A stretch of DNA of 60,000 nucleotides. It comes from Polytrichum commune. Lineage: Eukaryota; Streptophyta; Polytrichopsida; Polytrichales; Polytrichaceae. Below are positions 11,494-22,308 of the stretch, piece by piece. The stretch spans positions 6,080,501 to 6,140,500 of the forward strand of contig OX485808.1 of NCBI GenBank assembly GCA_950295325.1, given 5' to 3'. The stretch's first letter is position 1. Every line of letters starts with the position of its first letter. Both the position numbers and the translations under genes were made by a program. Under the pieces are notes generated by a model. That model saw only the letters and a program-made list of their open reading frames with translations. It was not told the origin of the DNA and did not search any database.

Positions 11494-11790
11494 TTCTGTC
11501 TCTCGAACTCTTTGTCTCGTGCACCGACTCCCACCTTCGAACCTTAATACTCTTGGCACACGCTCCACAGAGCACGATTTTGCAGACGGCAAACACCAGT
11601 CGGTCGGTGAAGCTCAAACCGTTGCGCGGACGCAATTCGGAGAAGCTATGGGGCTCGTCGGTGGATGCTGGGATGGGAGGAAAAGATGCAGCCACCGAGA
11701 GGGGAGCAGGAGCGGAGGAGGCAAGCAAAGAGAACTTCAACGTTAGACGGCTTTCGCATGCCGATTCTAGCCTCGTAGAGTGGGCCCCAT

Positions 11791-12874
11791 GTACACCAAA
11801 CACTGACACAAAGGGTGCTAAAACAGGTGACATCATTTAAGACGGGAGTCATCTCATTATATGTATTACACGTTCACTAGATATGAGTTTCATAAGTTGC
11901 GGGTCCCATCATCAAAACTAGTATTTTATAATACACAAGGCTTTACAATGAAGGAGTTGAAGCTAAGATTCTATTTGGTCAAACAGTTCGAGGTATTGAT
12001 AGTTGATTCTCTCATAAAGGAGTTGAAAGTTGGGCCATAATGCACCGAAGCTATTCCAACATGGGAGGCCCAACTTTTAATGTTGGCAACAAAATGAGTT
12101 CAAATCTAACTTCAATATGAAGCAACAAAAAAAAGAAGGAAACACGGCTGCTATTCCATGCCCCATCAATGATGTCATAGTGGTTGAGCCTAACTTGTGC
12201 GTCCAACGTGTGGACTAAACCTGACACTATTTTGTTGCAAAGTATCATATGGAGAACCAGTGAACATGCTCTTATACCCTTGCCTCATAATCCTTTGCAA
12301 GCTTATGAGCCCTTACATAGTGGGGCTTTGGCTCAAGATTGTCCCTTGATTCCTTCTTTTTTTGAATTGGTTCTTGAGTTTAAGGCCTAGCAAGTTTCGA
12401 TGTGGAGGTCCTTCAAAGTCCATATGTACAAGTTCAAGTTTGGGCTTCCACTTTGAGAAGAAAAAATCAAATGCATGATGATACAGAGCTCCATCGTTTT
12501 AAGCACACGGAAGGGTTCGAATCATTTCGCTTTGGCCCATCAAAGATATAAACTCGAGCTCAAAAGTTTGTGTGGTTGGACCTTTGTACCATAGAACGTA
12601 CCTTTACTGAATAAGCCAGCTGGCTTGCCAAAATCAAATTTTGGTTCCATGCTGTGTCGTTTTTCACATGATTCAACCAACCAATGCGTGACACGTGGCA
12701 ACTTCATTTGATAGAATATAATATGTGTGCTAAAATTGGTAAGTCTTACATTTGTACGACTTATACTACTTGCAGATCTGTTCTACTTGCATTTTCATTT
12801 GACATACTTCTTACAAGTTCAATCGTTTATTAGTGTGGAATATCACACTATTTCCGAAGGCCCAATTTCATACA
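11791..12874. other. Duplicated non-coding sequence
   Basis: No gene recognised. Position 11790/11791 is the join where copy 1 lacks 609 bases present in copy 2 (33778-34386). The rest matches 34387-35432 with few changes. Confidence 0.6.
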
Positions 12875-12879
12875 CACAA

Positions 12880-13105
12880 AGCATATTATTAGTGTCACAT
12901 ACTCTTTGGAGTTACACAGTGCTACATATATTTTAGTATTGATGCAACTTTTTATGAAGTAAAGCTATCAATGTTCTATAATGTCCAAACACCCAATTTG
13001 ACATTTGTTGGCAAAAATACAACATATACAATAAATAGATATAACATTGTGTAGTTCCAAATAGTAAGTGACACTAATTATATGCTATTTAGTGTAGTGC
13101 TTATT
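12880..13105. mobile_element. MITE, TTAGTGTCAC family
   Basis: The left end (AGCATATTATTAGTGTCAC, then about 30 more bases) is the imperfect inverse of the right end (GTGACACTAATTATATGCT near 13070). The interior has no coding capacity. Copy 2 of the duplication (about 35432-35590) lacks the left end, through a deletion joining 'tattagt' to 'ttattgatg'. No target duplication is evident. Confidence 0.65.
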
Positions 13106-14074
13106 GTGGAAGAGGGGGGGGGGTAAATACATTGCATGTTGACATGTTGGGTCATTGCCAAGAGCCATGTGTCAAGCTCGAGAAGTGGATCGGTAAATGA
13201 TATGCTTGACATATGACCCTATATGATAACACACTGTGCACATTGTTTGAAATCAAGTATGGTAACTACACTAAATATGATAGTTAGTGACATATGGTAT
13301 TTTTTGTCAGATGACACCTCTTATGAATAAGTGAATCCATGGTATCATTAATTATATGATAGAACCGATCTAACTGGAAGAAATTCTTATATTACTTTCA
13401 GTGTTCAGGTTGGATGGGCCTGGTATGAACAAACAAAAGACTACAATACTTATGCCCCCTCCCCACCTGACTTTACCAAATAACCAAAGTCTTTCCTAAA
13501 AACTGGGTAAAGCTCCCTCAGTTATAGTGGAGGCGTCCAGCTATCCCAATGCACCTGCAAGAACTTGCTCTGGAGATTGTCGAGTAGGTTTTAGTTAAGT
13601 AGCTTTCACACATGTTCATGGTTTTATCTACCAAGCAATGAATGTTGGATAGTTTTTGTCCCATCCCCAAATCCCTTACTACTCATCTATCTTACCATCG
13701 GTTTTTGTTAATGGAGTTCCTAGTGCCCTCATAGCTAAGACTAAAAAGCAACCAATCGCAAGGGTGGGAGGCGACACTTTTAAAGATCCTACGTTCTTGC
13801 CTCATGTTTAGGTACCGATGGGAGGGTTGGTGTTGGAGGCTTAACCCCTCCACTTGTAAGCCATGCCACATCGTTTGCCAACTAGGCTCAGCACTAGATA
13901 ATGTCGATGGTGTGAAGGCCGGGTATTTAGAACTAACTTTTAGACTTAGCTAAAGTAGGGTGGGGAGGGGGCATTACTTGCACAACCAGAAGGGCATGCC
14001 CCACCTAACTTTATCTCGGGGTTTTGAGGGTGGTTTAGGGTTTTTTATTCACTCTTTGCACCCACCACCGCATG
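13106..14074. other. Duplicated non-coding sequence with MITE fragment
   Basis: No gene seen. A G-run lies at about 13111-13122. A single MITE terminus-like motif (ctacactaaatatgatag) lies at 13266. It matches about 35605-36575 in copy 2. Confidence 0.5.
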
Positions 14075-14303
14075 CAACTACACTGAATATGATATTTAGT
14101 GTGGCTTACTATGTGGAATTACGCAATGCTATACCTATTTATTATACATCTCGTATTTTACTAACAATTGTTAAATTTGGCAGTTTGGACATTATGGAAC
14201 ATTGAAAACTTTACTTAATAAAAAATTATTTCAATAGTAAAACGATTCAGCACCGTGCAAATCCAAATAGTAAGCCACACTAAATATCGTGTTTACCACT
14301 TGA
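14075..14303. mobile_element. MITE, TTTAGTGTGGCTTAC family (copy 1)
   Basis: The ends are inverted repeats of about 45 bp: 'gatatttagtgtggctta' on the left and the reverse of 'aagccacactaaatatc' on the right. The interior is AT-rich and non-coding. The right end is shortened compared with copy 2 (36577-36810), which keeps 'gtatttggtgtacc'. Confidence 0.7.
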
Positions 14304-14320
14304 ATCGAGCTAGCACACTA

Positions 14321-16087
14321 TGATAACCTGTCCTAATATTGCGCAACAATGTTGATGCTGCCCTTATGTTGTGCAACAATTGCTCATTATAGCGGGAGTT
14401 AAAGCGGAGGACAAGGAAGCTCGAAGCTCGAAGATTCCGAACCCCCGGTTTCGGTATTATAACCAAAAAATCAGGGTTTCAAGCTCAGAGGGTTCATTTC
14501 AGGTGTCAGTGTGCTTGCATCCATCTGCGGTGGAAGAAACCTTAGTGTAGGAGAATTTGTAGGTGTCCATGCATCTTCTCATCGTGGATGGATTCATGGT
14601 GGCCGCTCTGCTGTGTGTTCTTCTCACGCTCTCTTCCCTCCAGCATCAGCAGAGTAAGGCGATCCTTTCTCTTCAACTGCTGTGTTTGATATCCGAGAAT
14701 ACCCATGGATGCAATGTCGGTAGTGCAAGTTTGAGATCTGTGTTGGAATTTTGGAGGTATTCAGGAGTTTTGATGTAAGGTGTTTGTGGTGGCATTCCTT
14801 CTGGATGGTTTCTTGCATTTGAGCATACGGGGTTTGATGTACATCAGCACTATTTATAGCTTCTGTGGATAACCATATGAAGTGCATATGATCTTCGGGG
14901 CTTTGATTCTATTTTCCCGCACTATTGGAGTTCAGCGCATTGTACGGCGGTGACATTATTTGTGGGTAGTTTGGGGGAATTTTTGTATGGAGATGGGGGT
15001 TGCTATTTGTTGGTACTCGATGTAGGCGCTTGGAAGTGCTATTTGACGATCTATTGGCTATTGCTGTTTGTTGTTGTTTCTGGATGATTGTGCATTGGTC
15101 TGTGAGAGTGTGGTTTATTGTGTGTCAGTGAAAATCTTCTTGGGTAGTTTCTTGCATATGAGATTCGGGGGTTTATGAGGAGATGGATATTGCTAGAGGT
15201 GTGTGAAGTGATATACGAAGATCTCTTGGTTTTTGCTTTTTATGAGCATTGATGTTCGGTGCATTGTGTAGATGTTGTTTTTTTCCCAGACAGTCTTGGG
15301 GTTGTATTCGAGCTTCTAGGGTTTGATTGAGATGGTGATCATATGTAGGCATTGAAGTGGAATGTGGAGGTTTCTTGTAATATTTCTGTAGTAGGGATTT
15401 ACCGACGAAAGCAACTCAGCAACATAAGGGCCTAATATGCCCGGATCTACCTCCATAACAGTTTGTAAATTCATTGTATAGGGTTTTAGAGGGTTTTTCT
15501 TTGATCGAATCGTAAGGTGCAGGTCAAAATGCAGGGTCAAATCACTGGGACAAGTGTGTCGTGACTTTGTACAATTTAATCTATTGTAATATCGAAGAGG
15601 TAGTTCTAATCATGAAAAGGCGATCCGTTTTTGTTCAGGATACTTCTTTGAGCGTACTGGGTTTGATTCTTGAACAGTTACTTGATCACTCTATCCAAGA
15701 TTTGGGAATTGAGCCACCTTTGGATCTCTTCTGAACACTCTTAATACCTATTACAAATAATCTTGGGCATTTTGGCTGATGTCGGTTAGTGGGACCTTTT
15801 CTTGCAGACCCGTCTGCGGGAGCTCACGCCAAAGAGGATGAAGTTCATTGCGCGCGCAATTATCTGTACAGTATTAGGGCGGCATTTTTAAATTTTACAA
15901 TATCCACCCCCTTAGTAATCGGGCAAGACCGTTTGTCTGGATTTCATCCATTCTAAAATAATTTTTCTTCCATCCAGATTATGCTTCATCTCACTAGATA
16001 TTCCCCCAAAAAAATTTAAAATTCTAATTTTTTTGCCTGATATGTCTTGTCGATGTCAACACTGCGCAATATTAGGACCGTCTACCA
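14321..16087 (+). mobile_element. Gene-capturing TIR element present only in copy 1
   Basis: Left end TGATAACCTGTCCTAATAT; right end reversed reads TGGTAGACGGTCCTAATAT, and both continue ATTGCGCA, a TIR of about 27 bp. TA flanks both sides (14319-14320 and 16088-16089). In copy 2 the site reads cacac-CA-tgtggcagg, which is the expected empty site with one transition. The element therefore jumped in after the segmental duplication, or was lost cleanly from copy 2. A TA target fits Tc1/mariner-like or related DNA transposons. There is no transposase; inside is a captured plant-gene 5' end. Confidence 0.75.
14596..15880 (+). pseudogene. Captured 5' end of a secreted/membrane protein gene
   Basis: The exon starts ATG at 14596 (or in frame at 14569) and encodes MVAALLCVLLTLSSLQHQQ, a good signal peptide. 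It stops at a GTAAGG donor (14654). An acceptor CTTTTCTTGCAG ends at 15807; splicing there keeps the frame (N)PSAGAHAKEDEVHCARNYLYSI. The sequence then degenerates into TIR-proximal DNA after about 15880. A signal peptide followed by an acidic stretch and a Cys resembles the N-terminus of LRR receptor-like kinases, but the match is too short to name a family. 14395-14560 looks like its 5' leader. The intron is about 1.15 kb. Confidence 0.5.
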
Positions 16088-16089
16088 TA

Positions 16090-17090
16090 TGTGGCAGGTA
16101 TAAAACCCCAAGCCTACCTCCGGCACCTCGCACCCAACTACTTTCGGCAATTCTTCCGGAAAGCTAAAGCTGCTAACACCTAGCCATATGATTGGCCGTT
16201 GCCTAGTTTTAGGTAACGGCAATACATCCTAAACTCCGTAATATCAACTTCCATAATGTCACACACTCTCTAATATCCCGAAACCCTAGGAAACGGATGT
16301 TCGTGGTTCAAATCTCACTCCTTAGTGTCACATTTCTCTCCCTTATATCACGAAATCTGTCATTAATGCAAATCACTCAAGAACTCAATCCACCCCCTCG
16401 CATTGCGCCATGTATCAACATGTGGGTGTCACCTTCTCAATCTTTATTCTTCTTCTTCCTCTTATGCCACTTGTTGAATGTTGGTGCATGCGTCTGTCAC
16501 ATCGCCCGGGGAAGGCCAAGTGGAGTGGACCACACTACTACAAGTGACGGGAATACAAATTCAAGTTGTCCTCACATCTCCTTTGTGTTGTTCCATAATG
16601 TCACATGCTACCACTAATTCTCTAGCATCACGCATCCATGTTAACACTACAAAACTTTGTAATATGACGTGCACTTTGGTTGCCATAGGCGTGATACTAC
16701 GGAATTTAGGGTGCACTTCGGGTGTGCCTTAAAATTTTTAAACCATGGAGGTTGCCGGAGCTCACAACATGTGACCAATGGGACTTGGAAACACTAGGAT
16801 TTTGACCAATCATGTCCAAAAATCTCCTCGACACTGCATCTCTAGCTTTTCTCACTTTGATTTGGTTGGCCGTTCATAACATAATTCAGATCCATAACAG
16901 TCTTATGTCGGACTGACAATATTCCATGGAATATTCCCCACATTCAAATTGTTATGTTACCCCAACAAGCATCTATGCATTCTTGAAAGCCAAATTCGGT
17001 CACATGGATCCAAGGACGTTGAAGGGTGTACAATCTCACAGATGTGACGATTTTGGGGCGACCATTGCGATTTTTGGGCTGTGATCGGGG
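16090..17090. other. Duplicated non-coding sequence after the TIR element
   Basis: Matches 36828-37770. It contains a half of the foldback family at about 16885-16965 (gactgacaatattccatgg), also seen at 37575 and 28480. No gene recognised. Confidence 0.5.
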
Positions 17091-17094
17091 GAGA

Positions 17095-17305
17095 TTTTTG
17101 GGCATACTAATCGGTTGAGATCCTTAGTGTTTGCAAGTCCAACTGGTTACATGTTGACATCCTTCGGTTTTCCTTTTACTAAATTGGGGTATATTCTATA
17201 GATTCCTCTAAAACGACCCCTAATTCTCCTGCAGTCTTGAACTTCGACCGGTTATTTATCAAACTCAACCGGTTCGTCTGTAACCAACTGCCGGTTCTCC
17301 CTGAT
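17095..17305. repeat. CCGGTT-rich dispersed repeat, unit 1
   Basis: A unit of about 205 bp with landmarks 'ggttgagatccttagtg', 'ggttacatgttgacatcc', 'ttcggttttcc' and three later CCGGTT sites. Other units lie at 17590-17815, 21815-22022, 22085-22308 and 37770-37975. Confidence 0.8.
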
Positions 17306-17589
17306 CAAAGTTTTGGGGCGGTTTTCAAGTTCCACAAAACGTGAGGTACCCTTCCTACTACCACTCCAACGATTGATGACATAGTGGGGTGTGAGAGGAC
17401 CCGAGGGCGTCCCTTGTGACGCATCCACGACTGAAGTCACTCGAAACCCGGGACACTCAAAATCCCTTATGGAGGCGTCACAAAGAAGCCGAATTCGTGA
17501 ATGCTTTCCTTCGCGACTGAAAACAATTAGCACAAGCTGGACTCTAAACCCCTCATACTAAAATTCCCTGACCCTCACACTAATTATGA

Positions 17590-17815
17590 CGGACACACAG
17601 CTAGAGGCGAGATCCTTAGTGTTAGTGTTTGCAAGTCCAACCGGTTACATGTTGACATCTTTCGGTTTTCCTTTACTAAATTGGGATATATTCTTCTACA
17701 AATTCCTCTAAAATGATTAGTACTTTTCCTGCAGTCTTGATGAACTTCAACCGGTTATTTCTCAAACTCAACCGGTTCATCTGTACCCAACTGCCGGTTC
17801 TCCACAACCATAGTT
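17590..17815. repeat. CCGGTT-rich dispersed repeat, unit 2
   Basis: Same landmarks and order as the unit at 17095. It begins just at the end of segmental copy 1, so the segmental breakpoint lies at or in this repeat. Confidence 0.75.
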
Positions 17816-18176
17816 TCAATCTGAAGTGGTCTTAGGGTTACTACTCTAGCTTAATTACATGGTTAAATTATACTATTGTTAAATGGGGGTTGAAGTCGAT
17901 CTACGGGTAGAAACACCTCGCGTTATTGGTCAGATTTGGTGGTGCCGTTCGATCCTTGACTTGTTACATTAGGGCCACTTCACACACGAGACTGCGAGCC
18001 CGCGTGACCATTGCACTTTCAAGCACTCTCGTTGGTGGAAAAGGCGGGGCCGGTTCAAGTTTGCCACTTCACACTACGCTTGAGGGACCCAATGGAGTAT
18101 GGGAATGCAAGGTGGACGTAAAGTCTATGTGGATTCCTACGTGGCATCAAATGGACAATGTTTCGTGGTCCCTTGG

Positions 18177-19735
18177 TGTGAGGCCAAACCCACCACCCTT
18201 AAGCGTCCTAGTCCGGGTGATGGCTTTGAGAATCACATGTATCTCCTACAACCTTGAACCATGTGCAAGGTAATTTTCATGTTCAAAGGAACACATATTG
18301 TTTCAACTCATTGTGCTTTATTAATGTTAGCCTCTTGGCTTGTGGTAGAGTTGGCTTTCTCAAGAGTCCAACCCGGGCTTTAGCCACACATGCCCTTAAG
18401 GACATTCTCCTCGCTCTTTTAATCTTCACTTCCTTTTTATTGCCATTCCAAGAATCCTCCACATTCTCCATTAATAATGCAAGTGAGTTTTTTTGACCAA
18501 GAGGTGCAAGTGTTGAAAAACACTTTTCTCAATGGTTAAACACACTCATACAAACCCACACGTGGCACCAACTAGCCTAATGAATCTAACTACTTAGCCA
18601 CCACTAAAATGGCCTAATGTGATTTAGTTTTCAATATGCTAACATCCACTAATTGGGCTTAGCCTTGCTAACCCCTAGACGTCCTAATTGTGGTTTGCCA
18701 CTAATCAGCTCTCGGTGCAGTCTGCCGCCAATTAATTTTCGGTGCTGGCTAATGACCAGCAGTCTCGATGTTGTCCCTCCTCCAACAGCTTAGCTGCAGT
18801 CTGTAGCCTGGTCGAACCAGCTTAGCTGCATCTGTAGCCTGGGTCGAACCAGCTGAGCCGGTATCAGCAGCTTAGCCGCATCTGTAGCCTGGGTCGAACT
18901 AGCTGAGCCGGTATCAGCAGCTTAGCCGCATCTGTAGCCTGGGTCGAACCAGCTGAGCCTGATAACAGCAGCTTAGCTGCATCTGTAGCCTGGGTCGAAC
19001 CAGCTGAGCCTGGTAACAGCAGCTTAGCTGCATCTGTAGCCTGGGTCGAACCAGCTGAGCCTGGTAACAGCAGCTTAGCTGCATCTGTAGCCTGGGTCAA
19101 ACAATTGAACTTGGTAACTCTGCCCCTAAACTGCCCTTAAACACAGCCACCTTATCCACTAATCAAATGTTCTTTAATTTTTTAATTCTTTTCTTTTCTT
19201 TTCTCCTTAATTAATGAACTAATCTACCACACTAACTTCACTAACAACTACCTAATCCTCCTAGGCAATCTCAAGCTCTAAGAGCTCACTCACTTGGGAG
19301 GCATTGAGAGAGAGAGCAAAAATGAGAGAGGGAAGCCTTAAGTAGCAAAGAGAGAGAGAGGTCATGAGGTAAGGATAGGGTGAGAGGATTAGAGCCTCCA
19401 ATCACAACCTCTTAACCTTCCCCTTCTAAGTAGGGACTAATCCCCATCCACAAAGCCTTTCCCTTCCTAAACCAACAAGGTGGATCCTAATGTGGGCATT
19501 TAACCCGCGGAGCTCACCTTGCCTCACCTTACTCCATACTCACCTAGTCAAGGCATCCCCTTTATTGAACTTAAACCTTGAAACAATCACACAACTCCAC
19601 CTAATGTCTAAACTTAAATCCAAACCACACTTCACTCTTTTTATATGTTTGTGAATAATCATAACACATCAAAGTCGAACTAAAATTGGTTTCGAAGAGT
19701 TAATCACCACATGTGGGCACCATTTTGGGCTCACA
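18177..19735 (-). mobile_element. Solo-LTR-like element a, with perfect 5-bp target duplication
   Basis: Read on the minus strand it starts TGTGAGCCCAAAATGGTG and ends ...TTTGGCCTCACA, the TG...CA termini of LTRs. CTTGG flanks both sides (18172-18176 and 19736-19740). A TATAAAAAG box sits near 19636-19646 on the sense strand. There is no internal pol or gag, no primer-binding site and no second LTR nearby, so a solo LTR (1,559 bp) is the simplest reading. Family members are b (49227), c (57997) and d (59983). Confidence 0.82.
18785..19112. repeat. Six 50-51-bp tandem repeats inside LTR a
   Basis: The landmark 'ctgtagcctgggtcgaac' recurs every 50-51 bases. Because 51 is divisible by three, the minus strand shows an open 17-residue repeat (TQATDAAKLLLPGSAGS), probably without meaning. 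The array is absent from LTRs b and c as far as I can see. Confidence 0.85.
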
Positions 19736-19815
19736 CTTGGGTTATTTTTGGTTTCTTTGGGGCTCTCACAATTTCATGGTCACGGCTCTTGGCTCATGTG
19801 TGAAGTAGCCCTTAG

Positions 19816-21814
19816 TGTAGAAGAATTAGGTGTAAAGTAGAGCTGCCTAATTCCAACATGTCATTAATATGAACACTTATATTTGAGTGGTATGTGGTTA
19901 GGTGGGGATCTAAGAATGGACACCCCAAAAGACCAGTGTTCATAAATTATATTGGACAACGTGCTCAACATGGGCTTACCATTTTAGGTTGAATGGTCAC
20001 TGTGGTTCCTTTCTTTAAAAAAAAATTGTTGCTGTTTGTGGGGCGGGGGTGTATGACCACTTAATGAGTATGAGAATCTTCATTTTTATAAAAGAGCTTC
20101 AAGAACTGTAAGGCAAATGGTTACGAGCGTTGTTAGGATTTGCTAATCATCTCGCACTAATTGCATGTTTCATAACCTACAAGAAGTGAGTGCAAGGAGT
20201 AAAGTAATAAGTAACACACATCTACTTTACATAACTATATGTTGGAAGATATTCAAGAGCTCACAATCTAACCCTTCATTGTTGAAGGGTGCATTCCAAT
20301 GAAATTGAAACTTTCATACCACCCTTCAATGTTGAGGGCAATTCAACCCATTGTCTCCAACATATTTATGATCAACCTCCTATTTGTGAAAACCACCTCC
20401 TTTGTGAAAATATGCAAACACAAATTTGTTCGTTTCCACAAAAGCATAAAGAAGATCCAAAGGTCATAGAGTTGAAGTTTTCAAGTGGGGGCAACTAGGG
20501 AAAAGCTTAACTTTACTAAAATTTGGATGACGAGATGGATGAGAACCAACAATAAAAGAACTAGAAATGGTATGTATCACACACACACACACATCCATCC
20601 AAATTTGAAGTTCATATTCCTATTTTAAAGGTGGTCAAAGTTTATTGACTGGAATATGATTTTTGGATTGGATAGATTGGATACATCCAGTAATATAGTG
20701 GGGTTTTATGCAATTGGTTTTATCCATATTAATGACCGATATCTAATGTCATTTAGAAAAGTATTTGCCCCATGGTTGATAGATTTCTTTAATCTTGGAT
20801 GTTGCCAACTCAAAAACTATCCCTCTTGGAGCAAGTCGGGCAAAAATTTGTGGCAGTAAGAAAATTGAAGGCGGAAATGTTGGGACCACTTAATGCTCTA
20901 TTCTAAACAGTAAAAAGAAAAGTGGTATAAATATAATTACCATGATATCAAATTACAATATTGTTAAAATCGTAATTACACTCTTTTTTACATCTACTAT
21001 GGGCTCCAAAATAATCATCCCATTTAGTGAGGGTTGGCTAATAGTGTGGTTGGGAAATTAGTGCCACCATAAGATCTAGGATTTAGGAGTCCAAAGTGTT
21101 CTTGTCATTTTTTTTTGATGCTAGGTTTTGATGAGTATCAATGCTACTGTACCATTTTACAATGCCCAAAGTTGTTGTTGTTGCACCATTCAGAATGGTT
21201 CTTAGAGTTGTGACTTCAAGTTTCAAAGCACCTTAGAGGACACATTGATTTTCTTAAGAGTTTACGGTAAATGGGCACGTAATCATGAAATAAGTGTCAC
21301 TCCATTAAAATTCCAACCCTCACTGATTTTGATATTTGGCAAAATAATGCGTGGTTCGGGAATTAGAACCACACGCACTAATCCTAATGTTATCCTTAGG
21401 TGAACAATATCTTTCAAAAATCTTAAGACGACTTGTCATGCCTCGAGGCCGCCCTTGCTTAATGTGAAGGATGTGTATTAGACTTTGTCGGTGGTTAAGT
21501 GTGTGCTTGCGAGCTCTGACCCATGTCTTATACACTACATTAATCAGGTTACTTTGAATACCATGACCAACACAAGGCTAATGGGCTCACATTCATGTCG
21601 ATACCGAGTTACGGGCATTATTTTTTCTTTTTCTTTTTCTTTTTTCTTTTCTATTCTTTACTTTGAATAATAATGTGGCATTCTACTAGAGTGTGTACCA
21701 CATTGAATCAAGATAATATTTTATGAATGCAAAACTATTGAAATAACGAAGCCCATATTACATAGAAGAAAGAGTGTAGCCTCGGTTTAGGGTTTGGTTT
21801 AGTGCCCGGGAAGT
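19816..21814. other. Gene-free repeat-derived DNA
   Basis: No gene recognised. At 19870-19960 there is a fragment ('atttgagtggtatgtggttaggtggggatctaagaa') related to 22468-22560, 55130-55220 and, reversed, 52985-53040. An (AC)n run lies at 20577-20593. Confidence 0.5.
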
Positions 21815-22308
21815 GTTTGGACATAATAGTTGGTCAAGATCCTAGTGATTTTAAGTCCAACTGGTTACATGTTGACATCCTCCGGTTTTGCTTTCATTCA
21901 GTTGGGGTATATCCTTCTATAGATTCCTCTAAAATGATCGGTAATTCTCCTGAAGTCTTGAACTTCAACCGGTTGTTTCTCAAACTCAACCAGTTCATCT
22001 GTAACTAACTGCCCGTTCTCCCCAAGCCCTGGTTTGGTACTTGGGCTTAAAGGGAAGCGATTTTATTCACATCCCTTAGGTCAATGATCGGGGAGGATTT
22101 TGGGCATGCTAATTGGTTGAGATCCTTAGTGTTTGCAAGTCCAACCGGTTACATGTCGACATCCTTCGGTTTTCCTTTTCTTAAATTGGGGTATATTCTT
22201 CTGTAAATTCTTCTAAAATGATCAATAATTTTCCTGCAGTTTTGAACTTCAACCGGTTATTTCTCAAACTCAACCGGTTCATTTGTAACTAACTGCCGGT
22301 TCTCTCCA
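21815..22308. repeat. Two CCGGTT repeat units in tandem
   Basis: Units at 21815-22022 and 22085-22308, separated by about 60 bases, each with the landmark order described for 17095. Confidence 0.8.

Larger units (their letters stand above)
10930..11790 (-). pseudogene. SAPS-domain protein gene fragment: 5' leader and first coding exon (copy 1)
   Basis: Minus-strand ATG at 10968 opens a 13-codon exon, MFWRVAGLSTTSP, ending at a GTAATT donor (929-928). Plant SAPS/SIT4-associated phosphatase regulators begin MFWR..GLS..SPVE and continue into ILDKENFTLEELL; the match and the exon end before V fit that family. Upstream, 10969-11790 has the CT/GA-rich character of a plant 5' leader. The remaining exons are absent within 10 kb, so this is a captured 5' end, not a gene. 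The +5 base of the donor is T here but G in copy 2. SAPS proteins are regulatory subunits of PP6-type phosphatases; this fragment cannot make one. Confidence 0.72.
7589..17609 (+). repeat. Segmental duplication, copy 1
   Basis: This block recurs at 29811-38285 in the same orientation. A stretch compared by eye (9181-9420 against 31157-31395) shows about six differences. It starts at ttagcatgtaaccgct and ends at ctagaggcg. Relative to copy 2 it has about 245 extra bases near 7915-8160, about 100 extra at 12833-12935, and a 1,767-bp TIR element at 14321-16087. It lacks 609 bases found at 33778-34386. Contents are a SAPS-gene 5' fragment, MITEs and CCGGTT-rich repeats. No TIR, LTR or target duplication is clear at its borders, so the mechanism is open. 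Confidence 0.9.
17969..19815. mobile_element. TIR element (AGGGCCACTTCACAC family) split by an LTR
   Basis: Left end TTAGGGCCACTTCACAC and the inverse of the right end CTAAGGGCTACTTCACAC pair over about 45 bp, including CGTGACCAT. Without the nested 1.56-kb element it would be about 285 bp. Relatives are at 51590-52092 and, shorter, 53800-53915. Confidence 0.65.

Noticed and set aside
11336-11836. 166-codon minus-strand open frame through the SAPS leader (179 codons at 33305-33844)
   Set aside because: It does not lead in frame to the MFWR start, is dominated by an RE-repeat from the GA run, and has no recognisable domain.
11238-11840. 200-codon plus-strand open frame, and its 220-codon counterpart at 33207-33869
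   Set aside because: They run across CT repeats and are antisense to the SAPS leader. Composition is low complexity (runs of Ser-Leu), and the two copies diverge at the ends through indels.
16297-16732. 106- and 84-codon overlapping plus-strand frames, with related ones at 36915-37427
   Set aside because: Different frames stay open in the two copies and neither has a recognisable domain.
18785-19112. CRISPR-like direct repeats
   Set aside because: The units are contiguous with no unique spacers, lie inside an LTR-like element, and the window is eukaryotic.
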